NCBI GenBank assembly: GCA_015478945.1 | Contig: JABUQX010007722.1 | Span: forward strand, 7,501-17,500 | Origin: Trachelipus rathkii | Taxonomy: Eukaryota; Arthropoda; Malacostraca; Isopoda; Trachelipodidae | DNA length: 10,000 nucleotides | Direction of reading: 5' to 3' | Shown: positions 1 through 6,944 of the stretch, in pieces | How the letters are laid out: the number at the start of each line of letters is the position of its first letter | Position numbering within the stretch: the stretch's first letter is position 1 | Translations under genes and position numbers: made by a program | Notes under the pieces: generated by a model | Told to the model about the DNA's origin: nothing | What the model saw: the letters and a program-made list of their open reading frames with translations, nothing else | Database searches by the model: none

Positions 1-261
1 TGGATCGGGAAGATCCTTTAAGCAGGTAAAGAGGAAATGTTTTCCTTACTTGTGAGTGGAGGTCGGAGTAGTTTTCCCTAGTTCATAAGCTAACCACCCA
101 GGGCTCAGCCTGAGCCCCACCCGCAAAGGCAGCCAACCCCGCACCCGCTTGGTGCTTCCCGCCGCGTCCCGCCCGCCGCGTGCGCCCGCGCGCAATATTC
201 CGCCGTTCCCGCCGCATTGCGCCCACAGGCGCATATTTCCGGCGTTTCCCGGCCCGCCGCG

Positions 262-262
<1 letters not shown>
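1..262 (+). repeat. Left arm of the inverted repeat
   Basis: The outer part (1-117) matches the complement of 1525-1641 almost base for base. It includes TGGATCGGG at the edge, the stretch CTAGTTCATAAGCTAACCAC and the small hairpin GGGCTCA-GCC-TGAGCCC at 101-117. The inner part (about 118-260) is very GC-rich and carries repeated CCGCCG and AATATTCCGCC-type motifs. Differences from the other arm are mostly one- or few-base indels. A 62-residue frame here exists only because the arm is GC-rich; the same reading (WLAYELGKTTPT) occurs in the other arm and I do not regard it as coding. Confidence 0.85.
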
Positions 263-540
<278 letters not shown>

Positions 541-650
541 TTGTGTGGTGTGAGTGTAAGTGTCTATGGGCGAGCGTAAGTGTCTATGTGTATGTGCGTA
601 TGTGTGAATAAGAGACATAGTGTATGTGTTATAAGTGTAAGTGTAAATGC
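541..650 (+). repeat. TAAGTGT / CTATGGG minisatellite
   Basis: Degenerate units built on GTAAGTGTCTATGGGCGAG and GTGTATGTGTGAATAAGAG, with CATAGTGTATGTG variants. The same vocabulary (TAAGTGTCTATGGG, TCATAGTGAATGTGTGTATA) fills 6035-6440, so this is a dispersed minisatellite family, here in a short array. Confidence 0.75.
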
Positions 651-815
651 TTATAAGATGAATCATCAATATAGATTGGTATCAAAGATGACGCATCAAA
701 AGGATGAGTCATCAAAGAGATGATCACCAAAGCTGAGACCAAGCTAAGTTTAAAGTGGCATCAAGCTGAGGCATCAAAAGGCTTGAGGAAATCAAAATTT
801 GAAGGCATCAACAAT
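650..815 (+). repeat. Degenerate ATCAAA(A)G minisatellite
   Basis: Loose repeats of a roughly 11-16 bp motif such as GATGACGCATCAAAAGGATG. GCATCAA or a near variant recurs between about 664 and 810, and the array fades at both ends. I see no coding frame or structure beyond the repetition. Confidence 0.6.
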
Positions 816-835
816 ACAGTGGTGTGATGCGTATG

Positions 836-1204
836 TGTAAGTGTGTGTGTGTGTGTGCGTGTGTGTATGTGTGTTCTAAATAATAATAACAATAGGCATG
901 AAGTAAATAACACTAAGTATAATAATAAAATAAAAATAAAATGTTTTAATAAATTATACGTTATATGTGTAAGTGAGTGTGCGTGTGTGTGTGTGTGTGT
1001 GGTGTGTGTGTGTGTTGTGTGTGTGTCGTGTGTGTGTGTGTGTGTGTGTATGTGTGTTTCTAAATAATAATAAAAACAATAGGCATGAAGTAATAACACT
1101 AAAGTATAATAATAAAAATAAAAATAATAAAAATAATAAAAATAATAATAAGATAAATAAAAATAATAATAAAATAAATAAAAAGTATTAAAACAAAATA
1201 AAAA
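836..1204 (+). repeat. 187-bp tandem pair containing GT microsatellites
   Basis: Two adjacent copies of a unit that begins ATGTGTAAGTG, runs through a (GT)n tract, then reads TTCTAAATAATAATAA...AATAGGCATGAAGTAA and a poly-AAT/AAAT tail. AGGCATGAAG occurs at 894 and 1081, a period of 187. The second GT tract (about 975-1060) is longer than the first (840-872). The AAT/AAAT tail of the second copy extends to about 1204. Frames of 72-112 residues here are runs of Cys/Val or His/Thr read from the GT tract and are not credible genes. Confidence 0.85.
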
Positions 1205-1365
1205 AAAACATAATGTTAATAAATATGTGAGTTAAAGTAGTAAAATGTTTAAGTATGAAATAAAAATGAATGACTCATTAGTATATTTGAAACAGAAAAT
1301 TTCTTTTGAAATTTTAAGTATAAATAAAAATGGAATGACTCGTGTATATATATATTTCAATCGCA
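1205..1365 (+). repeat. AT-rich spacer with a dispersed TAATGTTAATAAATATG motif
   Basis: AT-rich DNA between the tandem pair and the right arm. Its first part (TAATGTTAATAAATATG, then GAGTTAAAGTA and AAAATGAATG, about 1210-1272) reappears at about 5230-5268 and in part near 4970-4997. It is therefore part of a dispersed repeat, not unique DNA. The remainder, including GAATGACTC-type words at 1268 and 1333, shows no recognised feature. Confidence 0.6.
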
Positions 1366-1641
1366 GGGAATATTGCCGGCCTGCGGGGCGCCTCGGCGGG
1401 CGGGAACGCGGAAATATTGCGCCTGCGGCGCGCACGCGGCGGGAACGCGGAAATATTGCGGCCTTGCGGGCGCCCGGGGGGACGGACGCACCAGCGGGTG
1501 CGGGGATGGCTGCCTTGCGGGTGGGGGCTCATGCTGAGCCCTGGTGGTTAGCTTATGAACTAGGGAAAACTACTCCGACCAATCACCAGTAAGGAAAACA
1601 TTTCCTTTTACCTGCTTAAAGGATCTTACCCCGATCCAGCA
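1366..1641 (-). repeat. Right arm of the inverted repeat
   Basis: This is the complement of the window start. The inner, GC-rich half contains a subrepeat built on GGGAACGCGGAAATATTGCG. AATATTGC recurs at 1369, 1413 and 1452, so the unit is about 39-44 bp. The outer half carries the conserved hairpin GGGCTCA-TGC-TGAGCCC at 1525-1541 and ends ...CCCCGATCCAGC near 1641. A 115-residue frame running 1245-1592 crosses from AT-rich DNA into this arm. Its composition changes from Lys/Ile-rich to Arg/Ala/Gly-rich exactly at the arm boundary, so it is a composition artefact rather than a gene. Confidence 0.85.
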
Positions 1642-1646
1642 TGTTT

Positions 1647-2474
1647 CAGTTTGAAATATATTTATAAAAATAAATAACAAGATTTCTTGTCTATATGGGA
1701 ATTACCTTTTGACCTGGTTTTAGGATTAAATTAGCCCGTCTACAAAAAGGCTTATCCTAAATTTAGGCCTAAATTTAGGCCCAACGTAGTTATTGCACCA
1801 CATTTTACAGAAAAAGGTCAGTTTGAAATATATTTTGACCTGGAATTAGGCCTAAATCGCCCCAGGGATACAAAAAGGGTTATCCTTCAACAAATTTTAC
1901 AGAGAGAGGTCAGATTTTTCGTATCTGTAAGGAGTGCGGCTTGTTGTGTTTATCTCGTGATGGATTGTCAATGTACTTAGATAATAATAATATATTAAAG
2001 AAACCCGAATTATTTAAAAAAACTTTTGAATATTTTTACGGTTAACATCGACAGGAATAATATATCGTAAATTCTGTTTGGACTTCCCTAAAAGAAAAAT
2101 ATTTTCGTTCAGGACTATGTATAACATCAAAAGCAAAGTAAAAAGCAAAGTATTACTTTAGATAACAGAAAACATTCAAAGGATATAAAAAAATAAGTAA
2201 ATTGGTTGAAATCATTAAAATAACACTCTATATAATTCAGATTTTCAAGAAGTAAGTAAAGCAAATACAATATTTTATGTTTAATTGTTCGTATAATAAA
2301 TGCAATAGTTATAAAAAGTTATTTTAAAAACTTGATAGTCATTAAAAATAATAATTAATAATGAACAATGATTTTGGTCTTTATACTGGAAAATTAACCT
2401 TTGAACTGGTATTTAGGCTTTAATCGCATGGAGATACAAAAAGGCTTATCTAAATTCTAGGCCTTTCTTTAAAT

Positions 2475-2505
<31 letters not shown>

Positions 2506-3240
2506 CAAAAAAAATTTAAGCCTTTTGTAGTCAGGCACAAAATTTTACAGGACAATGTCAGTTTGAAATATATTTATTTAACCTGGAATTAGGCCTAAAT
2601 CGCCCCGGGCTACAAAAAGGGATTATCCTAATTTAGACCTAAAGTAGGTTATTTCAACACTTTACCAGAGAGGTCAGTTTCGTAATCTGTAAAGGAGTTG
2701 CGGGTGTGTCTTTTCCTGGTGATTGTCAATGTACATAGATAATTATAATAAAGAAATCCGAATATTTAAAAAAAATTTTTAAAATATTTTTAGTTAACAT
2801 CGAGCGATTATATAAATGTAATTGAATAATTGTTATTTTAAATAGGAACTTAGAAAGATTTTAAAAAATACCTGTTATGTTAGCAGAGAAGAACTTTTTT
2901 TTGTTATTTTTTACTTATTACATGGCTAAAGATGATGTAAAGCAGTATGTCAATAGAAAACGTGGCTTAGCTTGGTGTAGAGGGGTGCTATGGGCTGACC
3001 TTACTGATTACTGATTTATTGCTTTAAGGTAAGGTACTTAAAATATATGTTTTTAATAAAATTTCATAAATTTTTAGTAAAAGTTATTTTAAAAACTTGA
3101 TAGTTATAAAATTTATAAACAAAAGTATTAACAGTTAATAATAAATCTTTGTTCAAAGATAATGATTGGTTTATTATAGAAGTTTTAAGAAACTTTGAAA
3201 ATTTTTTAGTTAATATTTGAATGAGTTATATAAATGTACG
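1647..3240 (+). repeat. AT-rich tandem unit of about 740-765 bp, two copies plus a remnant
   Basis: Blocks recur in the same order. GTTTGAAATA lies at 1649, 1821 and 2561; TACAAAAAGG at 1741, 1869, 2435 and 2611; GATTGTCAATGTAC at 1963 and 2721; AAAGTTATTTTAAAAACTTG at 2315 and 3080. Equivalent points are 694-765 bp apart, so the main unit is about 750 bp. Inside each unit a shorter block (CCTGG-ATTAGGCCTAAATCGCCCC-TACAAAAAGG) occurs twice. A third copy around 3140-3240 has lost its middle, keeping the AATGATT and TTTTTAGTTAA...TATAAATGTA parts. No open frame of note is present. It may be a satellite-like array or a non-autonomous element with internal duplication. Confidence 0.8.
2479..2514 (+). 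repeat. Poly(A) tract inside the second AT-rich unit
   Basis: About 35 A residues with one C, present in the second copy of the ~750-bp unit but not at the equivalent place in the first copy. It accounts for most of the length difference between the two internal spacings (176 versus 128 bp). It could be a homopolymer expansion or a retroposed tail; no retroposon body is visible beside it. Confidence 0.85.
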
Positions 3241-3249
3241 TGTTTAATT

Positions 3250-3600
3250 AAAACATAAACTGTTTTAATAAATTAAACGTTATATGTGTAAGTGAGTGAG
3301 CGTGTTGTGTGTGTGTGTGTTGTGTGTGTGTGTGCATGTTTGTGTGTGTGTGTAAGTAGATGGTCTTGTTAGCTGAGTGTAAGTAAAACTCTTGTGTGTA
3401 AGTATGATCTGGTGTGTGTAAGTTAAACATCGTATGTGTGAGTGTTAAGTAAATCTGCTGTGGAGTAGAGGTAAGTTAAATCTGACGGGTATAGTGGAGT
3501 TTTGAGTGTAAAGTAAATCTTACTGCTAACCGTGTTATGCACAGTAAAATCATGTATGTTGAGTGTAAGTAAATTTTGTGTGTGTCCACACAAGATAAAC
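3250..3600 (+). repeat. GT microsatellite and GTGTAAGTAAAT minisatellite
   Basis: It starts with a block (TGTTTTAATAAATTAAACG, then TTATATGTGTAAGTGAGTG) that also lies at 942-978, so part of the earlier tandem unit recurs 2.3 kb away. A GT tract (about 3303-3352) follows, then degenerate units of GAGTGTAAGTAAATCT spaced roughly 20-30 bp apart to 3590. The same motif is better preserved at 6330-6410. Confidence 0.75.
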
Positions 3601-3880
3601 AAATGGACTCATGTATCAGTACATGACAAGAGTGAGATGTGTGTGTAGCTCTGTGCTACGAAGAGGTGTACGATACGGTGTCGTGATGGGGTAAAATGAT
3701 AAATAAGTTAACTCCCTACCGCTGCCAATTTGTCGCCACCCGGTTGATGCATATAGAAAGCCTCGGGATGTCACTAGTGTTCCATGTCCTGCTGCGCTGT
3801 ACCCGTATAAGTATGTTAAATGTCCAGTGTCTAAGTGTGAGAGTAAAAATATAAAATGATGTGATGTGAAATACACATAT
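3600..3880. other. Unrecognised stretch of ordinary complexity
   Basis: Between minisatellite and AT-rich DNA, bases 3610-3870 have balanced composition and no obvious internal repetition. The longest frame is on the minus strand (86 residues, 3616-3876), with a segment DTGHLTYLYGYSAAGHGTL. It has no signal peptide, domain motif or neighbour to support it, and both ends run into repeat-derived residues. I do not recognise it. It may be a fragment of another mobile element or single-copy DNA. Confidence 0.35.
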
Positions 3881-4840
3881 GGTCAAATAGCTGTTTCTTA
3901 AACTCAATCGCTCAAATAATAAACGAACTAGAGCAGAGAAATAGCAAACTTACAGGACTCTAAAATGAATAAAAAATAAGCACAGATGAAAAGATAATAA
4001 ATTATAACATAAAAACAGTAATCAATTTTAAACACGAAAATAAAACTATGTGAGATTACCAAGCTATAAATCGTAAAACAGAATATATACTGGTGATGTC
4101 AAGCTCAACATTCATAAATTTTTAACTCATAAATTTAAAAACTCCCATGATTAGATAACTATAAACAGAGTTAAAAGCTCCTATAATGCCTCAACAACGC
4201 TCCTCAAACAATAGAACAAGTTAAAGCAACAAGTTCATATAAACTATATAGAGGGTTAATTAAGTACTATATAAAGTTTATAATTAGCTACTACCATGAT
4301 AAATACAAAATAAGCATACTTTAATCCCTTAGTTTGTATAAATAATATGATAACACCTCTAAAATTGAATAACTGAATTAAAAACTATTTGATTCGATTA
4401 GTTAGAATTCCATGCTATGTATCTGACCTATTATTTTCTTTAAAGTAAAAAAAAGAGAGAGAAAGAAAGTAGAGTATGAAGTAGCATGTTTAAAGCAAAG
4501 TAAAGCAGAGAAAAGGTATGGAAAAGCAAGATGATAAGAGATACTCGGCCAACCAACGGTTCGTGACAAGAATCAAGAAACGTACCAATATAATCCCCTC
4601 AACCATTGGACTTAAGTTCTAATGGTACACTCATCTATAATATAAAAACATAAGAAAAATATACTAGTATTATAAGAGTTATGTAACTGTTAAAATAACA
4701 AAAAATAACTCAATTTGAAAGACTAAAAAAAAGATAATTAAAAATAATAAATAAATCAATAATATGAGAATTATAATAAATAACAAAAGCATATATATAA
4801 AAAAGCATAAAAATGCATAGTGAAACAGATTAATAAAGCT
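3880..4840. other. AT-rich intergenic DNA, no feature seen
   Basis: About 960 bases of strongly A-rich DNA on this strand, without open frames that look coding. A purine-rich run lies at about 4440-4480 (GAGAGAGAAAGAAAG). Words of the AAAGCA family (for example TTTAAAGCAAAGTAAAGCAG, 4488-4507) hint that the AAAGCAG repeat of 4990-5160 once extended here. A weak echo of the TAATCCCTTAG...TAACACCTCT block sits at 4322-4363. Confidence 0.5.
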
Positions 4841-5270
4841 AATAGAGGTAAAAAGCAGCAAGATAAAAATCAGTAAAAGCAGTTAAAACCAAAAGGCATA
4901 CTTAATTCCCCCCTTGGGTGTTAGGTCACACCTCTATTGATTCTTTATGATTATGTTTTTTAAGGTATGTAATGTAAATAAATATATGAGTTAAAGCCAG
5001 TTAAAACATATGAGTTAAAACATGAGTTAAAGCAGTTAGTTTTAAAGCAGTTAAAGCAGAAGTTAAAGCAGTAAAGCAGAAAGTTTTAAAGCCAAGTAAA
5101 GCAGAAAAGTTTTAAAGCAGGTTAAAATAGAAGTTTAAAGCAGTAAGCAGTAAAACAAAAGCCATTACTAATCCCTTAGGTGTTAGGTAACACATCTATT
5201 GATTTACTGATTTTACTGCTCTAAGGTATGTAATGTTAATAAATATGCGAGTTAAAGTAAAAATGAATGT
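4840..5270 (+). repeat. 262-bp tandem pair with AAAGCAG minisatellite
   Basis: Two copies of a composite unit. Each has an AAAGCAG/GTTAAAGCAG array, then AAAAGGCATACTTAATCCC or a similar link, then GGTGTTAGGT-ACAC-TCTATTGATT, and finally TAAGGTATGTAATGT-AATAAATATG-GAGTTAAAG. GGTGTTAGG starts at 4917 and 5179, a spacing of 262. The AAAGCAG array between them (about 4990-5160) has at least ten degenerate units. A related fragment (GATTTATTGCTTTAAGGTAAGG) occurs near 3012-3033. No coding potential is visible. Confidence 0.8.
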
Positions 5271-5354
5271 TTTATATATCAGACACTCTGATTTTTCGTC
5301 TTACATACAATTTTTTTAAAAATTTCATAAATTTAAAAAGTATTCGGGCGGGGG

Positions 5355-5462
5355 TGCTATATAATTTATATATATATTAATATATATTATATATATAAAT
5401 ATATAATATATAGTTATATATATATAATATATATATATATATAATATATATATATATTATAG
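5355..5462. repeat. (TA)n microsatellite
   Basis: Alternating T/A tract with phase breaks, entered from GGGGGTGCTATATAATT and left through ATTATAGGGGCTATAAG. The 80 bases before it (5270-5350) are AT-rich with no feature apart from a small GC island (CGGGCGGGGGTGC). Confidence 0.9.
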
Positions 5463-5621
5463 GGGCTATAAGTGATAGAAAAATTACTAACTCATAGTAG
5501 GAAGGAACTTCCTAGCAACTTGTAATATACACCAATTGAATCCCTCATACCTTATAACCTAGGGTAGGCACCCATAATAGGGCTATTCTAGGCTCAGGGG
5601 ATGCTAGAAAGGCTTTGAAAA
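5463..5621. other. Short low-copy spacer
   Basis: About 160 bases of moderate composition with no repeat partner in the window. The only structure seen is a small inverted repeat AGGAAG-GAA-CTTCCT near 5501-5515. No frame or RNA gene is recognised. Confidence 0.4.
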
Positions 5622-5765
5622 AAGTGGCACTCGTTGGCACTATGTGTGCATCTCACTTGGCACTATGTTGGCACTCAACTTGGCACTCATGGCCTCACTT
5701 GACACTCATTGGCACTCGATGGCACTCACTTGGCACTCAACTGGCACTCATATAATACTCATAGA
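5622..5765 (+). repeat. 11-bp TTGGCACTCA minisatellite
   Basis: GGCACT occurs at 5626, 5636, 5659, 5670, 5682, 5711, 5721, 5732 and 5743, with a GACACT variant at 5701. Spacing is mostly 10-12 bp, and a consensus is ACTTGGCACTC. The array fades into CATATAATACTCATAG and similar degenerate copies after 5750. The spaced half-site TTGGC(A) resembles a nuclear factor I half-site by chance; a periodic minisatellite is sufficient explanation. Confidence 0.9.
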
Positions 5766-5939
5766 ATAATCATAGAACACTAATAGAACATCACTAAAAT
5801 ACTTCTTACGATGATTGGGAACCATCAAAGCCACCAAGTTAGCGTGGGTCCAAAAAAGTTTACAATTGCCAAAATTGTACCGTAGAATACAAAAGGGTTG
5901 ACGAAAAAATTTCGGTTCTTCAAAGTTGTCCTTATGGAA

Positions 5940-6030
5940 TACCAAGGGTTGGGTAAAAAAATTAGGGCTGCCTAAAAATTAAGGATGGCCAAAAATTAGC
6001 CTGGGCCAAAATTGACCCATGGAAGACCAA
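5940..6030 (+). repeat. 17-bp AAAATTAGGG-TGCC minisatellite, first block
   Basis: ATTAGGG/ATTAAGG/ATTAGCC cores begin at 5961, 5978 and 5995, a 17-bp period. The end of the block (CCAAAATTGACCCATGG, about 6006-6022) is repeated at 6627-6643 as TCAAAATTGACCCATGG, where the same array resumes. The intervening ~600 bp may therefore be an insertion into one array. The preceding 5766-5939 carries related words (GTGGGTCCAAAAAAG, CAAAATTGTACCG) in more degenerate form. Confidence 0.75.
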
Positions 6031-6034
6031 AGGG

Positions 6035-6440
6035 TGGTTAGTGTGTTTGTATACGTGTGTATAAGTGTAAATGTAAGTGTCTATGGGTAAATGTAAGTGT
6101 CATAGTGAATGTGTGTATAAGTGTCATAGTGAATGTGTGTATACAGTTGTCATAGTGAATGTGCTGTATAATGCCTCATAGTGATGTGTGCAAGTGAACT
6201 AGTGTATGTTAAGTGTCATAGCTGTAAGTGCTATGGTTTATGTAAGTGTCTAATGGGTAAATGTAAGTGTGTAAGTAAATCTGTGTGTGTAAGTGCCATA
6301 GTGAATGTGTGTATAAGTGACATACTGTGTATAAGTAAATCTGTGTGTGAGTGTAAGTAAATATGTGTGAGTGTAAGTAAATCTGTGTGTGAGTGTAAGT
6401 AAATCTGTGTGTGTGTGTGTGTGCGCGCGTGCGCGTGTGT
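6035..6440 (+). repeat. TAAGTGT / TAAGTAAAT minisatellite with GT tract
   Basis: Several intermixed units: TAAATGTAAGTGTCTATGGG, TCATAGTGAATGTGTGTATA and GTGTGTGAGTGTAAGTAAAT. TAAGTAAAT starts at 6332, 6354, 6374 and 6396, giving a 20-22 bp period. The array ends in (GT)n and GTGCGCGCGTGCGCG (about 6409-6438), alternating purine-pyrimidine DNA of the kind that can adopt Z-form. Minus-strand frames of 79-85 residues (TQIYLHSHT repeats) are translations of the array and not genes. Confidence 0.85.
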
Positions 6441-6465
6441 AGATGTGACCGAAATATCATGGTCA

Positions 6466-6602
6466 AACAAGGTTAAGACATCAAAAAAGGGCTAAGTCCC
6501 TAAAAAGGACGCGACGGGCGGGAAAACGCGGCGGGCGGGTGGGCGGGTGCTGCGGATTCGAAACAACAAGGTTAAGACATCAAAAAAGGGCTAAGCCCCT
6601 AA
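6466..6602 (+). repeat. 38-bp direct repeats flanking a G-rich block
   Basis: Bases from 6466 to about 6503 (AACAAGGTTAAGACATCAAA, then AAAGGGCTAAG and CCCTAAA) recur at 6565-6602, offset exactly 99, with one clear substitution (T to C at 6497/6596). The 61 bases between them are GC-rich (GACGGGCGGG, GCGGGCGGGTGGGCGGG) and resemble the GC-rich inner arms of the foldback structure at 1380-1500. The direct repeats could be a tandem duplication or the footprint of an insertion. Confidence 0.85.
6516..6547 (+). other. Predicted G-quadruplex motif
   Basis: Six GGG runs lie on this strand at 6516, 6520, 6533, 6537, 6541 and 6545. The last four form GGGCGGGTGGGCGGG (6533-6547), with three single-base loops. 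That is the arrangement generally regarded as the most stable parallel quadruplex. Only sequence potential is shown; nothing indicates that it is used as a regulatory element. Confidence 0.75.
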
Positions 6603-6604
6603 AG

Positions 6605-6900
6605 ACAGATCAAAAATTACCGTGGGTCAAAATTGACCCATGGCCGAAAAAATTTAGGGGGCCGTACGTACAACGGTTGCTAACGCAACCGTTTGGCGCG
6701 CCCTTTCGAAGAAAGGGCGCGCCAAACGGTTGCTAGAAAATTAGGGTGGCCAGAAAATTAGGGGTGCCAGAAAATTAGGGGTGCCAAAAAATTACGGTTG
6801 CCAAAAAAGGTCAAGCCCAAAAAGGTCAAGGCCAAAAAAGGTCAAGGGCTGGTAAAAATTTGCGCTCAAAAAAGGTCAAAAAAGGTCAAGGTCAAGGTGG
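6605..6900 (+). repeat. 17-bp ATTAGGGGTGCC array grading into AAAAAAGGTCAAG array
   Basis: ATTAGGG cores at 6740, 6758 and 6774, plus ATTACGG at 6791, continue the family of 5940-6030. From 6803 the unit changes to AAAAAAGGTCAAG, with GGTCAA at 6809, 6824, 6840, 6874, 6884 and 6890. The array is interrupted by the hairpin at 6664-6735. A short inverted repeat TGGGTCAA-AA-TTGACCCA lies at about 6622-6640. A 65-residue frame (6539-6736) spans G-rich DNA, array and hairpin and is not a credible gene. Confidence 0.8.
6664..6735. repeat. Perfect 23-bp-arm hairpin with an extra half-arm
   Basis: Arms 6685-6707 and 6711-6733 are exact reverse complements with a 3-base GAA loop. Each arm contains GGCGCGCC. 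Just upstream, AACGGTTGC (6672-6680) can instead pair with GCAACCGTT (6685-6693) around a TAAC loop, so two mutually exclusive foldings exist. The palindrome GTACGTAC (6664-6671) borders the left side. A perfect arm amid DNA where all other repeats are degenerate suggests recent origin or gene conversion. A terminator or RNA role is not supported by context. Confidence 0.9.
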
Positions 6901-6944
6901 TACAAATATGGACCGTAGTCCAATATGACTCCCCTACTACTTAC

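Noticed and set aside
101..117. GGGCTCA hairpin as a transcription terminator or tRNA-like arm
   Set aside because: Short, lacks a T-run, lies inside the foldback arm, and no cloverleaf or B-box was found.
761..1099. 112-residue minus-strand frame rich in His/Thr, and plus-strand Cys/Val frames over the same bases
   Set aside because: Direct translation of the GT/CA microsatellite; no domain, and composition follows the repeat.
1245..1592. 115-residue plus-strand frame
   Set aside because: Composition switches abruptly at the foldback arm boundary, and the C-terminal part is also read from the left arm because the arms are inverted copies.
3616..3876. 86-residue minus-strand frame
   Set aside because: No recognisable motif or supporting context; reported only as an unassigned stretch.
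6209..6470. 79- and 85-residue minus-strand frames with TQIYLHSHT-like repeats
   Set aside because: Translation of the 20-22 bp minisatellite in two frames.
6696..6722. GGCGCGCC (AscI) sites in both hairpin arms suggesting vector or adapter sequence
   Set aside because: No other vector-like sequence is visible, and related words occur in the flanking minisatellite; still worth a read-level check.
6664..6735. MicroRNA precursor
   Set aside because: Perfect complementarity with a 3-base loop and repeat context do not fit a typical metazoan pre-miRNA.
6539..6736. 65-residue plus-strand frame ending in the hairpin
   Set aside because: Crosses three unrelated repeat types; the C-terminus is the palindrome read through.
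6740..6800. TTAGGG words suggesting telomeric repeat
   Set aside because: TTAGGG occurs only as part of a 16-18 bp unit, not in tandem six- or five-base register.
5622..6900. Possible CRISPR array from the regularly spaced repeats
   Set aside because: Units are 10-22 bp with no unique spacers, in clearly eukaryotic DNA; these are minisatellites.
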